Source: Ramichloridium luteum (Eukaryota; Ascomycota; Dothideomycetes; Mycosphaerellales; Dissoconiaceae). Taken from it: DNA of 64,000 nt. This document shows positions 9,322 through 24,300 of the stretch, piece by piece. How positions within the stretch are numbered: the stretch's first letter is position 1; each line of letters opens with the position of its first letter. The notes under the pieces are model-generated. The model was not told the origin of the DNA and did no database searches. It was given only the letters and a program-made list of their open reading frames with translations. The translations under genes were made by a program, and so were the position numbers. Where the stretch lies: the NCBI GenBank assembly GCA_002368545.1, contig MTSC01000013.1, forward strand, positions 186,001 to 250,000, read 5' to 3'.

Positions 9322-12300
9322 ATGTGGAAAGCGGCCTTCTCTGGCCGCAGTGAGGTGGGCGCGAACTCGGCGCAGTCATCCACTACGCGCTCTTCATCGC
9401 AACGCAAGAAGGGACATAGCAGTCGCGCAGAATCTGTGATCTCTTCGACGTCGCGCCGACCCGACGATGAAAAGGAGCGCAAGCGATCCAGCCGACGCAG
9501 CACGTATGATGATGGCGCCTCCATTTACGGCGACGGCCGCACGTCTCGCGGAAGCGAAGCGCGCGCCCTCACAGAGAGCGCACTGCGCATGCTTCCAAAT
9601 GATGAAGATGAATGGGAAGATGACGATGATGCGCGCACCATGCGGACGGCACGCACTTCGCGGACAGAGAAAAGTCGGCGCAGTGGAAGTAGGGAGCGCA
9701 GGAGACGAGATGGAAGCACCGAGCGCACACGAGAACGGGATGGCGAGAAGGAGAGGAAGCGTCGCAGCCACAGTGAGAAGGCCAGGAGTGCCAGCCGTTC
9801 GCGGGAGCGAAAGGAGTACGATGAGCGCAGAAATAGCAAGGATATCAGCAAATCGACTTCTAGCTCCGAGAAGCGACGCGAGAAGGAGAGAGACGAAAGG
9901 GAAAGGGAGGCACCAAGGCGGCGCGATGAACCTGACAGCCGTACAGAGACGTCGAGGGCGCTACCCGCGATGGGAAGTTTTGATCAGTTCCCTGGCCAAT
10001 ACCCAGGTCAACCGATGCTCGGCCCGGTCAATCCTCAGGAGATCGTAATGTCGGGAGCACTGCCGGGGCCAGCACCGCAAAACCAGTTCCCTCCTTACAC
10101 CGATTTTCACGGTGTGCCCAGTGGCAATGGACCACCCCCGGCTCCCATGCCACCTTCACAGCCATCTCGCTCGGACAGTTATGGGGCAGCCGCAGACTAT
10201 TATCTCGACCAAGGCGAGTCCGTGCATCATCAGCCGGGCAACCGACCCTTCACACCAAACATGCTTGTCAATCCTGACCATCATCTTATCGCACCTTCAG
10301 CCGAAGCGAACCCTGCCCAAGACACAGGTAATGGCACAGCTGCAGACTTCTATAGTGGCAAGATCAGCCCCGTCTACCCGATCACGTCTGGAAACAACGC
10401 AAATGCAAGCGCATCAAAGCCGTCGAAGCCATCCAAAACGTCTAAGCCATCCAAAACTTCCAAGATCTCCAAACCATCAAGCTCTGGTAAGATTTCGACC
10501 TCGAGCACCCCATCGAAGCCTACAAAACCATCCAAGACTTCCTCCGCAAGTATGGCTGCGGTGGCGGCAACCGGTCTTGGTGTCGCTACCGCCAGCTCAT
10601 CATATCATTCTCAATCGAGCTTGCAGCAACAGCAGCAACAAGGCAGCAGCTCTTCGTACTACCAAGCATCAAATGGGCAGACGCCGGCCTCACAGGGGTA
10701 CTCCTCCCAGCCTAACGGACAAGTCGCTAACGGCTATTCTTATTCAGCTAGCACGCCTTCGGGCTCAGGTAAGCCTACTAACCAGAATGCTAACTCCAAT
10801 CTGCCGCTTTACGCCGCAGGAGCAGCAGCAGCAGGTCTAGCTGCGTACGAATACAGCCAACATCAACACCAGCATTCCTCCCAGCAGACCCCGCTTGCTG
10901 GTAGTTATGGAGGTGGACAAGGCCCTCCGCGATCGCCTCAACCACCAGGGGCTTTCCAGTATCCGCCAAGCAGCAGCGGAAGCGGCTTGCAACAACAGCC
11001 CTTCCACGAACACAAGGGTCCAATGACTCGTCTAAAGGATGGCTTGCTCAACCTCATTTCCACTCCGGAGGATGTAGCGAAGATGGAAATGTATACCGAG
11101 TACATCGGCGTGTGCAAGCACTGCTTCGACCCCCGTACTTCTGCCTGGGACGCTCCCCGTGTGCATCATTACCACAAGCGCAGCGACTCTTTCGAAGATC
11201 TTCGACGTCGAAGATCAGCAGAACGTCTGGGCCGGAAAACAAGCAATGATGGGCTCAGACGATCAGACAGCACACGAGTGGACAAAGAGAGCCGCTACTA
11301 TGCCTCGGAGAGCAGCCGTCGGCGACGAGAGAGCGGCGAGCGCTCTGGGCTACTTGGAGCCGGCCTCGCTGCTGCAGGTGTTGCGGCTGGAGCAAGTGCG
11401 CTGTTTAAGAATCGGAATGATTTCGACGATACTTACAGTGTGAAGTCCGGACACCGCGAGAGCTCAGCTGTGAGGCGTCGAAGCCGAAGCTCGTCTCGGG
11501 AGAAGCGACGACGATCCAGCCACGGCGCCACGGGCTCGGACCGCCGGAGCGAATATGTCACTGTTCGCCGACGTGATGGCACCATTGAACAGCGTCGTGT
11601 CACTCGTGACTCGCGCTCTAGGTCGTCGGAGCGGCGCAGCAACATTCTCGGAATAGCGGCCGGCGCTGCTCTCGGCGCATCTGCCATCGCTAGCAGCTCT
11701 CGCCGACGATCCCGAAGCCAATCACGATCGAGACGCAGTGGCCGTCGGTCGCCAACCAAATCTTCGCGGCGGTCCGATTCCGAAGGCTTTTTTGGTGGCT
11801 TCTTCTCGCCTTCTGAGCGGGAGCACAAATCTGACCGGAGGGAGCATTCTCGGAAGCGACGCGGATTCTTTACCTTCAGCAATGGCTCATCATCGTCCAG
11901 CAACTCCGACATGGCTTTCGGCGATGGTTTCAGCAGCAAGACGAGCCTACCTCTGCGAAGGAAGTCGTCTAAGCGACGAGTCCGGAGGAACTCAGATGAA
12001 CGCATCGCTGCTACCGTTGCTGGCACCGTTGCCACGGCTGCCGCCCTAGCTGCCGCTCAGCGAGGTAACAGGATCAGTAAGCGCAGGAGCCGACCAGAAT
12101 TAGGCGCGAAGAAGGACGTTCATCGTCATCACGACGCTTCTTCCAGCGAAGGCGAATGGGAAGATGAACTCCCTTCCGACGTCGATGATGCTTCCAGTTT
12201 CGACGAAGGTCTTGCTTTCGGCGACTATGGTAAGCGCCTCTCTAATCGGCAAAGCTTGGAGAGCATGGCCTCCAACTCATCCGCTGGCGGACTTGGCGCC

Positions 12301-15300
12301 TGGGGTTGGCGTTGGGGTGGCAAAGACAGCAAACGGAAGCCGCGCAAATCAGACAGTGGGCCATCATATTCACAGAGCAGCAACGGCGCACTGTATGGGG
12401 CCGCCGGTCTTGCAGCTGGTGCAGCTGCAGCAGGTCTTGCTCGCGATGCCAATGGTCGACCAGTGGATTATGAGCCGGTTTACCTGGACGACACAGGTCG
12501 ACCGCTTCCCAGTGCCAAGACCTCGACCTCAAGCATCCCACAACAGCCTATGCAGTTCGTCGATCCCCGGCCGGTGTCCGAGGCCAACACTGCGTACACG
12601 TCAAGACATAACTCCATGCCAGGTGCATTTGAGCCGGAACCTCCAGTGATCCGCCCTGGTCCAGCACCACTGCAACAACCACAGCCAATCACGCCTTTCC
12701 AGCCAGCGTTCACGCAGAGCCCTCCTCAAATGGAAGACTATAGGGAAGGGCAGCCAAGGAGGCCGCGCCGAGCCAATTCAAGCCCGACACGGGGCACTTT
12801 CGCCCAAGATGCTGCTCTCATCGGAGGTGCAGCACTGGCAACCGCTGGTATTATTGCCGCCTCAGGAAGAAAGTCCAAGGAGCCATCTAATGTTCGCTTC
12901 GGTTTCACTGAAGAACAAACACGCAAGCACGATCGCGAAGAGCGTGAAAGGGCGGAAGCTGATGAGCGGCGCCGGGCTGAGCAGACCCAAGCACTCAAGG
13001 AAGAGGCCGCGCAAAAAGCCAGGGAGTCTCGTCAAGAGGAGATTCGTCGTGCTCGGGAAGATGATATCCGCATGGCGGCCGAATCTCGACTGGCCAAGGA
13101 GCGCGAGGCGAGGGAGCGCGAGGCGCAGGAAGAAGCGGCGCGTCAACAAGAATATCGGCGACGAGAGCGAGAAGACCAAGAGCGACGTGCCGCCGCCGCT
13201 GCCGCTGCTGTTGCTGCTGAAGAGGAGCGACGACTCGCTGCTAGGCGGGAAGCAGAAGAACGGCAAGCTGAGCAAGAGAGAAGACGCCGTGAAGCCGAGC
13301 GAGAAGCGCTCTATCGTGAAGAACAGACACGCCTTACTGAACAAGCCCGACAGCAGGAAGAAAGTCGGCGCCAATGGGAGATCATGGCTGCTGAGGAGGC
13401 AGCCCGCGCTGAAGCTGATCGTAAAGCCCAAGAAGAGTCCGATCGATCGAAACGGGAAACTCCACGAAAGCAGCGACGTCGTGAGAAGGAAGAGCGTCGC
13501 TCTGAGTCTCTACGGAACGAATCTCCGGATCGGGCAACGTCGAAGTCCGGTGTCATTGCTGGCGTGGCGGCTGCGGCTACTGCGGCTGCTGTGCTTGCCA
13601 GCAAAGAGGGTCGAAAGGAGCGCGAGCGCGAGGCGGAGCCTCACGACAAGTTTGAGACCAAAGAGATCATACCGGGCAGCTCGCAAACTAGCGTTCCAGT
13701 CATGGACGACGATATTTATGATGCCAGCTACTTCAAACGAAAGCAAGAGCGCGATGAGTACGAGAAGCGCGCCGAGCTTGCCCGCAAGGCTGCCGACAAA
13801 GTCATCGCCGACATGGACGAGAAGTACAATGACAAGCGCACTCAAGCCGACATTTTTGTCCCCGAGGAATTGCTTCAGAAGAGTGGCGGGTACAAGACTG
13901 TGCCTGCCGGTCCGGACGCTGATAACGATATTCAGGTCTACAATGCCCGCGAAATTGGGTCTGATGCCTATTACAACTCGAACAACGACTATGGGTCGTA
14001 CGGACAGAGCAAACATGCGCCGTATGGTGTGCCGAAGCTGCAACTCATCGCCCCAACTCCCCCACCCGATCTCATGCGACAGGGTCAGAAAAGACCGTCT
14101 GCGCCATCTTCACCACTATCAAAAGCAGAGGACACCACACAAGAAGATGGTACAAAATCGCGCAAATCCGAGCGCAGCCGTAGCATCACTTGGGGCGTTG
14201 ATCAGACTCACGTCTATGATATTCAAACACCAGAGCATGAACCGCATCACGAACGCGACTCGTATATCACGAGCCCAGAAGTCCGTGCAACCACCAGATC
14301 TGCTTCTGGTATCGTCGTGGAAGAAGAGGAGCCGAACAAGCAACCCAAGCGAAAGGTATACAGTGAGAAGGAGTTTGTTTCGGGCTCTAGTGAGTCGAAG
14401 GAACGAGAGGAGGGCCTGCCTGCCGCTGAGGACGGCGAGATTGACGAAAAAAATGTGCGCGAGACACTGCCTCAAGGATTTGATTACCGCCAGCCTTTCT
14501 ATGATTCTGTCTCCGACATTGCCTCGTTCCAGCTTGATTCACCTGGCACAGAAGGCGCACCACCAGTGCGAGGCTACATCGAAGGCGAAGTCGACGAGCC
14601 TACGCCGAAGGAAGAAAGGAATCCCCACATTCCAGGTGGCTTTGATGATGACGAGCTGGGTGATATTTACAGCAAGACTTCGAAGACGGCGGGCCGCGAC
14701 AGTCCAGCCAAAGTCGAAACCGACGCTATCAAGGCCACCGCTCGTGATGAGGCAGCTACTACTCCAACTACGGTCGAGGAGCCCGCATGGGAGCCACCTT
14801 TATCGAAGAAGGACAAGAAGAAGAAGCGCCAGCAGGCGGCTAAGCGCGAGTCGCTCAATGACGCCGAACCAAGCGCTCCTCCCCCAGAAGTAGAGCGCGA
14901 GATAACCGAGTCAGCTGTGCCTGTCCCTGTCACTCCTGCTGTTGAGCAAGATGATCTTGATGATGGCTTCGTCAGCAAAAAGGAGAAGAAGAAGCGTGAG
15001 AAGGCCGCGAAACGCGCCTCTTTAGCAGAGATGGAGCCTGCAACGCCTCCTCCAGAGGTTGAGCGCGACATTTCCGAGTCCATCGAGTCGGCTCGCATCA
15101 CGCCAGCGGCTGAAGATGAGGACACGGGCGATTTTCCCCTCAGCAAGAAAGAGAGGAAGAAACGCGAAAAGGCAGCTAAGCGCGCGTCACTTGCGGAGGT
15201 CGAACCAGCCACGCCTCCTCCAGAACCTGAGCCTGAGAATCACGAGGCGACCGAGCCTGCGACGACAGAAATCGCCGACAAAGATGATACCGACGATCTC

Positions 15301-18300
15301 TTCCTGAGTAAGAAGGAGAAAAAGAAGCGTGCGAAGGCTGCGAAGCGAGACTCTGTTGATATCGTGCCTTCAACGTCGCACTCTGATCAGCCCTTCATAG
15401 ACGACATCGTAAGCACCCGCTCAAACGATTTGAGGAATGAAGAGAAGTCCTTTGTTACAGAAGAGATTCCCTCCAGTCGAAGGGATGATAGCCCTAGTGC
15501 TGGCACACGATCTAAGAAAGGAGGTTTCGCCCAGATTGCTGAAGCAATGATGACCGCCGGAGGCATCGCGGCCGTAACCGCCGCAGCTGGCGCAGCGTCA
15601 CTTGGTGCTGCCGCCGTTTCGACGACCAATGAAAACGAAGATTCTGGGTCTGGGTCAAGTTCAAATAAGAAGAAGGACAAGAAGAAAAATAAGAAGAACC
15701 TTGGTGAGGCTTTCGAGCGGGACATCAGGGACATCGAGCCGTCGGAAGTACCTGTTGCTCCTGAACCGCCAAAGACAGACACTTCACATATGCCAGGCTC
15801 CTGGGACAACGACCAGGAGGCTTCGAGTGGCGAGAAAACACCAGACCCTGCTGCACAGTCTATCGATCCATTCCAATATCAGGTCAAAGATGAACAGACT
15901 TCACCTACACAGGAGGTTGACGAATGGGAGAGCTACTCGACAAGCAAGAAGAGCAAAAAGAAGGGGAAACGTGGCAGTCTCGCATTCAATGCTCCAATTG
16001 CAAGCTCGCCTCTCAGGGCTGAAGTTGCCGTCGATGACTACATCGGGAACGGCGACGCGGCTTCGTCCAAAGGTGAGGCAGGAGGTTCATCAATAGAGCA
16101 GGCTACCACCAACGGCCAAGGCAAACCCAGTGACAAGGATCGTTCCCGTGATCAAGAAAACGAGAAATCATCACCGCGATCAGAACGCCAGTCTCGACGC
16201 GATGATCGAAAATATGCCGACGACGACGACCTGCGCAATGGCAGAAGCACTTCCCATGGATCAAGAGACGACACCCAATCTGCAGTTTCTGCGCCCATCC
16301 TCGAGGGCGAAAGTAGACGTCGGTCCAAGCACAGAAGGGATGAAGATCGCGATATCGACACATTTGATGAACCGGCTTATGCGTACGAAACACAGTCTGT
16401 TGCCGCTTCAGAACCGGTTGACGTTTACGAAAGCTCGCATCGATCCAAGCGACGGTCGCGTCTCGATGACGATGACACCATGTCTGTTATGTCGAGCAGA
16501 TCGCGCAGAGAGAAGGAAGAGTCTCCATCTGCCAAGAAAGAAAAGAAAGGCGGTATTTTGGGACTCTTCAGCCGCAAGACGTCTGACAAGGACTCGACGC
16601 GAGAAAGCCGCAGTACGAAAGATGATGAGGACGACGAATCGCGCCCACGGCGCAGAAAGAAGCACAGGGACACCGAATTGTTCGAACAGGATGATGACAC
16701 GCGCAGTGTCAAATCCGAGTCCCGTCACTCACGTCGCTCACGATCCGATCCAGCTGAAGACGAGGACGATACTCGTAGTATCAAGTCTGAATCCCGCCAT
16801 CGTCACCATCGATCCCGAGGAGACATAGAGGAAGACGAGAAGGAACGACGCCGACGCAGCTTGTATGACGATGAATCGTACCCGACCGATCGTCGAGCTG
16901 GCAGTGAGGTTGGAACTAGGCATCACCATCGCCGCAGGACCGACGATGACATTGATCCTTACGCGAGGAGAGATAGCGAGAGCGGAAGTCGCCACCATCG
17001 TCGCCGGAAAACAGACGAAGATGCATATATCTCCAAGGACCAGTCTTTTTTAGGGAGTCGGGTAGAGGCTCTGCCACCTCTACCCGCTAAATTTTCAGTG
17101 TCCACAGATTCGGCAACACCCAAGGCGAAGCAGGGAGACGGCAACCCTCGCTTTGTTGAATCTGACACAGAATCGGTGATTCCCTCCGCAAACGAAACTT
17201 CGGATGCGCTCAAAGACGATGTGAAACCTCCGTCGCACGAGGACGATAAACATTCAGCTGATGTCGCAACTGCATCTAAGGCAGTTACCAACCCTCCTGA
17301 AGATCGAAATGCCAGCTCTCAGTGGGATGATGATACCCGACCATTCCCACCTCTGCCGCCCTCACGGCCTGGGTCGCCAACAGCTCTTTTGGAAACACCG
17401 CCTCGTCCCGTGGTGCCATTGCGGCCTACATCATCGACTGCTGTACCACTGCGATTTCCCTTTGGGCCAGCTCCTCTAACAACCCCGGGCCACGCGAGAG
17501 AGAGAGCTACAAGTATAAGCTTTCCAGCAGGTGCATCAAACCCATCATCTCCAAGCACGACTCCCAAAGGGCGTGGGCGAAGTTCTTCGGAGTTTCGGCC
17601 GTTGTATCTGGTGGAGAGGAACCGCAAGACTCCAGAAATAACAGATTCATTGCCAAGCCTGCCCTCCAGCAAACCTTCTAGTCGTGCGTCAAGCGTGCAA
17701 GGCAGTGGTGACGAATTTCTTTCCGCTGCGGAAGACTTCGAAGAGACCTCCGGGCCAAGAACACTTACAATCAATACGGACGAAGCAAACTATACCCGCC
17801 ATGATGGTGACTATCTCGACTCTCAGCAAACCACACCAAAAGCCAGTGAATTTGCTGAATCAGCTCATGTTCGCCAGCACTCTCGCCAAGAGCCACAATA
17901 TTACACTTGGGAGGATATGCTACGAGAGGAGCAGATGCACGAAAATGCTTTAGGCATCGAAACATCGAATGAAACAAACCCTGCCCTCGCCTCTCGTTCT
18001 AGTGAGCACGCCACCGCGCCTACAGGCCCATCTTCTGAACACGGCAGATCTGAAGTCCTCGACCGCGTGGTCGACGAACCCCATCAACCAATGGCGAAAG
18101 ACATCCCTGTGCTGTTTAGAAGTAGATCGACATCTCCCGTGGTCGACGCTGGGATATCCTCGTCGGGCGCTCTAGTCGGTGCCGCCGCCGCCGCTGCTAC
18201 CATTGGAAGCGCCGCGGTATTTGCTCTTCGCGCCTCTGACCGAAATCTCGAGCAGCCCTCGTCAGATCAAATAAGAAGTGAAGACAAGGTTCTGGAAAAT

Positions 18301-21300
18301 CCTGAGGTATTAAATTCGAACCAAACACTGCGGGATGAGCCATGGACAACTCCCCCTCTGACGAAAGACGTGTCAATGCCAATAGACCACCCTACTTCTA
18401 AGGAGATGGATGGTGGAGAAATTTCAAGCGCGCTCGACGATGCACAACAGGTAGACCTCCAGGTCTCGACAGAGACGTTGCCTGAAGCCAGAGCACCCTC
18501 CAAGAAAAAGAAGAAGAGAGGCAGCAAGGGTAAAGCAATCATCTCTCAAGATGATTATGAATCTACAAAGGAGATCCTCAAATCGAATGAGCTACCTCAG
18601 CCCGAGGAAGAATCCACGAACGACGCCAAGAATGATCCATCCAAAGCTGAGCAAGAAACCATTGTCGATGCTGGAAACGAGCAAGCTGAGCAGAAAATCC
18701 TCGGTGCGAATGTCAACCCTACCAACGCTGAGGATGAGTTCGTCGCTATTGTGGACAAGACCCAGACGCCAATTGACCCGATCGAACCACCGATAGTGGA
18801 TTTGGTGTCCCGGAAGAACTCAAAGAAGAAAAAGAAGGGTAAGGGCAGCAAAGCCACAGTCTCCTTGACAAATGAAGAGAGCGCTACGAGCGAATGGATG
18901 TCCAAAGATGCAGAAGGACAAGTCGACCTAGAGAAAGATCATGCTGCAAGAGAAGCGCTCCAAGCTGCGAGCGAGGCGCAACCATTTACCGTTGATGTTC
19001 CGAAAGATGACGACCAACTGCAACAAGCGATTTTGTCGCAGGCATTCCCATCGGCCGCGTCCCATACTTATTTGGTTCACAACCTGCCAGAGATAATCAG
19101 CAGCGATCAGAAACAGGTGCATGAGGAAGCATCTCGTAGCGGTGCACATCTCGACGATGGCACCTCATCTTCTCAGGATCAGTCACTGAGGGTTGCTGCA
19201 GCAGAGTCCTCCGCTGAGCCTCCTCTGCCGGGCGCAGAAGGGTCCGCTGCCACACCACTAGATGCTGCTGAAGTTATTGCACCCAAAGACATCAAGAGTC
19301 CGGAATTCAACGCAGAAAAGTTCGAAGAGAGTACTGCTACCCCGAAGCTGGTTCGAAAGCTTTCAAAGAAGGAGAAACGCAAGCTTGAAGCAGCAGAACG
19401 TAAAGCACAAGCAACGACCGATAGCACAGACGCACCTCCAAGCAGGACCGAATCAGAATCCCGTGCACCAGTGCTGGACGACCTTGCCAATGAGCCAGTG
19501 ATCATCGGGTCTGACGACGGTCCTGGCCATCCAGCGGCGTCTGAGGCTGACCTCAACCAAGAGGCTCAAAACCTGGGTCACATACCTTCAGAGAAACGTC
19601 CCGAGCCTGCCGAGGCAACGCCTCAGCTCTGGGCTTCATTCGGCGTCCTTGACTATTCTAGTGTAGCTCACGCCGTTGGGAATGGTTGGCATGAGACACA
19701 GACTTCTGCGTTCCAGGATATCATGGCTACGCATGCGAAGACTACGGAGGGAGTCCAGGGTTTTGCTGAGGACGGTGCGCCACAAACACGACCTCTTGAA
19801 ACTGAAGATCCACCGGAACCGACGCCGCCTGTGCTCTCAATGGATGACCAAGATAATGGCATAGTCGACGATCCGCCAGCCAGCTCTGCGATTTCTGATG
19901 CATCTCCTTGGCCTGTCGTAACAAAGAAGAAGGGCAAGAAGAACAAGAGGAACTCCGTACCTGCGACCCCGGAGAAGCCGGAAACAGAACTGGAGACTTC
20001 TACAAATACCGTCGCTGAGGATAACGGCACCAACGAGAGCAATGACAGTCCAGCCTCCGCTAAAGAGCAGCTTTCCCGGGAGTTAGTCGATGATGCTGCT
20101 TTGGCTAGCAGTGCACTAACAGTGGTTTCCGAGGCCCCAGCTGAATGGGACCTTCCCAGCCGAGCTAGCAAAAAGAAGGGCAAGAAAAACAAGAAAGCAT
20201 CATTGGCACAAACGACATCTGGCTTTGACACTAACGAAAATGAGACAGCCACCCAAGCCACTGCCGTCGATGCACTTGAGAATCAAGATTCCAGTAACGC
20301 AGGAGAAGAGGCCTCAGATCCAAAATCAAGTCAAGCTCAGGAAGTTGCCTCCACCATTGAGGCAGAACACGCCGCAGACTATTCTCGCCAAGCTGATACA
20401 AGTTCCGATCCAACTGCGGAGATCAACTCTTTGAATTTGCAGCAGTCTGGGAAGAAGAAAAAGAAGGACAAGAAGAAACGGAAATCCGTCACATGGCTAG
20501 AACTCGATGAAGATCCCACGGGAGATCTGCCGCTCGATACTCAGCCACTCGCAAATGAGCCGGCAGGTTCCGTGAAAGATCGCGATACATCAGCTGCCAC
20601 GTTGACGAGGGAGCCGGAATCGAAGACCATTGATGCTGAGATATCCAGCACTGGGCTCGAGGACCCACTGGCAGGGGCCGAAGCAAAGACCCTCCGGAAC
20701 GTAGATGATACCTCTACCTCGAAACTCGCAGAGGAATACACCCTCGACGATCGGACAAGCAAAGTCGACGACCTTCCTCCTACTCCAGCTGCCCAGGAAC
20801 AAGACGCCAAGCCAGAAGCGTCAGCAGTTGAAGTTGTTACAACCGAGGATGCGTCCAACGATCACGCTGAATATGACCAGACTCGCTCTCACTCAGTTCA
20901 AGACAAAGCATCCGATAAACTTGAGACTTCAGCAGTTTCTGCGGACGATCCACCACTTGATCAAGTTGTTACCAGTCGAATTCCCGACCAAGAGCCAGCA
21001 TCACAGTCGTCAGAACATGACGTGGATCAGGTCAAGGCTTTCCAGAGCGAAGATGCCAAGATTTCTGGCGACGATGAGCTTGACAAGTCGATCGTCTCCG
21101 AAGCACAAGTTCTTGATGAACTAATCGAGCCTGTGCCCAATAAGGTAGAACCTTATAAGGCAAAGAAGAAGAGCAAAAAGGAGAAGAGGAATTCGAAACA
21201 GAAGAGTCTTGTCGCTGAAACTGAAACTGATAGCCGGCCAAGCACTGAGGCTACGACGACCGAAGATGGACAAGATCGAACCAACGTAGCTGCCCCGCTG

Positions 21301-24300
21301 GGGATATCTGAAAGTGCTGAGCCTCAATCAACAGATATCGCAGTGGGTCCTCCAATAGTTCTTGACGAGACGACCGTGCAAAATGAGCCCTTCGATGACG
21401 TATGGGATGATGATGGCAACGACTACTTGGCTTCCAAAGATGACGTCCCGCAGGATGTCGAAGATTTGGTAGTTCCATCTCATGCTGATGATCTGCGCGA
21501 GGTTCCCTCGAGCATGCAAGAGATCGCCAAGCAGGCCGAAGAGTCCGCTGCAGTGGTCGACAGTCAGAACATCGGGACCGTTGATGGACCACGGAGCACA
21601 GACGTAGTGGACTCGACAGAATTCTTGCAGAGCAGCCAGCCACTAGAGGCAGATCCTGCTGAAGTTTTCGAGGCTTTCACGCCAACTAACAAAAAGAAGG
21701 GCAAGAAGGGCAAGAAGAACAGGGCGTCCGAGATTATCACTCCAGACAAAGCACTCGGCAAAATCGATGAAGTCAAAGTCGATGAAGCAATAGAATCAAG
21801 CCTGTCAATTGGAAATGGGCCATCAACGAATGAAACGGTACCTGACGAACCTTTGCGTACTACAGAGGGTGCGCCAACAGGAATGCTTGAGGAATCCACA
21901 GAGCTTAACGTCGACCCAGCGACTACTTCTGATTCTATTGTTCCTGCAGATGCTGTTCAAGAGATACCAGCTGAAGTACCACGCCCAAGTAACAGCGAAG
22001 ACTTCTTGATCAAGACAAAGTCCAAGAAAAAAAAGAAGAAGGGAAAGCAATCAATATCTGAAATACCTTCTCAAAGTGAACCTGAACCATCTGAGGTTAT
22101 CGCAAAGGACGGCTCGACTGTTGACGTTGAAGCACCTAGTGAGATCCTACACCCGGTGCCGGACAAGTCAGACACTCCATTCCATTTGTCCGAGTTGGCG
22201 AAAGATCCGGGTACGTCTGCCGACGACTCAATGCTTCAGCCGAGCACGCTGTTGGCCGCTCAAGTCAAAACACCGCGCATCGAAAATGACGAGGCATCTG
22301 CAATGAACCCCCAAGATCTTACAACCATGGAAGCCGCCGTGACCACGGAAGCCGCTGTAACCACAGAAGATCCTGTAACCACAGAAGATCCTGTAACCAC
22401 GGAAGATCCTGCAACCACGGAAGATCCTGCAACCACGGAATATGCTGTCACTACGGATGACCCTGCAACCATGGATGATCCTCCAAAGTCTGTAGAACGT
22501 CCGTCTCACAGTGAAGAGCAGGCTGCTGAAGAGCACGAATCACAGAAGGAAGTCCAAAATGCTACGGATTCAGTGAAGCCTCTGGAGCAATTGCAGGCTC
22601 CTGTTGAACCCAATACCGACTCCTCAGACCAAGAATCGGCTGTGGTACGAGAGTTGATCGATCAAGGTCAAGATACTAAGGAAGATTCATTGACAGATCT
22701 CGTGATTCCTTCGGGGAGCGCCGCCGTGCCTGATGACAAATTGTTGAATAAAGTTTCAGAGGGGCCTCAAGAAACGCTTCCTGATGAGTCCAGTGACATA
22801 TGGTCTGTCAAATCAAAGGCCAAGAAGGGGAAGAAGGGGAAAAAATCCAAGCGAGCTTCTGATCAATTTGAAGAACCAGCACAGGTAGCCGACATCGAGA
22901 AGACTTCCTCATCAGCTGATCTTACTACGGTTCCAAACGCCACCCGCGAAGTCACTATCCCATCCACACACGATGTCATTCCGGAGGAGAGCTCCAGTTT
23001 AAATGTAGAGCCGATTGTGGGTGCAGCAGCTGCACAAGACATCCCATCTGAAGAAGAACCCAAGTCAGGTGCAGACGTAATAGCCGCCACACTGAACGCA
23101 AAGGATGGTAGTCGCGAAGCAGGTGCAGAAACGACCAGACCTGCATTGGATGCACAGGCTGGTGTCTCTGAGGAGCATGACGAACGAAGTACGGAAGCGA
23201 CCTTGGTTGCATCGGACACACAGGGCACTGTGCCTGAAGAAAGTGCAGTGACGATAACCACCTCCGGCCTGCAAGACAATGATCCGGAAGAGAGTCATCA
23301 ATTACAAGTAGAAGAGACTGAACTTCCCTCAGTCAAGCACCATAAGGTTGACGAAGATCATGACTCAGATGCTCACCTGAAGGACGAAATTCCGCCCCGG
23401 ACTGCACCGACTTTGAAGGCTGAAGACGCGACTGATTCTGAGCCGGTGGTTCCTGTACCCCCGCCACAGGACGATGTTGCTGCACCCAACAGTCCTTCGC
23501 TGTCTGCTTCTGGTGGTCAAGCAGAAGACTTTCCCTTCTTTTCCAAATCAAGCAAAAAGAACAAGAAGAAGGGCAAGGCGAGTGGATCTCATGCGATCGT
23601 CACAGACAAGCTCGCAGTTGACGATAGCAAGAGCGATGAACCAACTCGTCCCACATCTCCCACAGCCACCGCTGTTGCTACAACTCTTGGCGCCGGGGCG
23701 GCGGGACTAGCCGCTGCTGCTGCTGTGCTTGGAGAAGGCAAAGGAGAAGAGGCCGATCAAGCTGATGAGGCCTGGTCTTACACGCAGCCCAAAAAGGCAA
23801 AGTCCTCAAAGAAAAAGGCAAAGAAAGGAGCAGCCTCTTCTTGGATTCCGGAAGGAGAGCCTGCAAGCGAGACCAACCCAATCCTGGACGAAACCCCCCA
23901 AGAGACAGTCGAAGACCAACAGCAGCCAGATCAGACTGACGCGGAACTAAGCTTCATTGCTGAGTATTCTGGCCAACCTGAGCAAGACGGCCGCCACAAA
24001 GCCGACGCAACCGGCGACGCCGATGCCCCCGGACTCTCATCTAGCGATCGTGCCGAGGATCGCGAATTAGACGTCGTCAACGAGTACAACGATTTGACCG
24101 CCGAACCCGAAGATTCAACTTTGTTCGGAAGCAAAGACAAGTCAGTACTTGGTGACCAAATTATCGAATCGGCTGACGATAAAATCGGCAATACTCCCTT
24201 TACACAAGATGGCAGAGAGGCGACGGCCGAAACTTCGCCTCAGCAACTTCTAGTTAGCGCATTTAATGATACCATCACAGAAGATCTCGATTTCTCTGCC

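Noticed and set aside
12809..14893. A 694-codon open frame in a second frame of the giant gene
   Set aside because: It overlaps the leashin-like coding frame, has Arg/Leu/Ser-biased composition with no domain, and arises from the repetitive Arg/Glu codons of the real frame.
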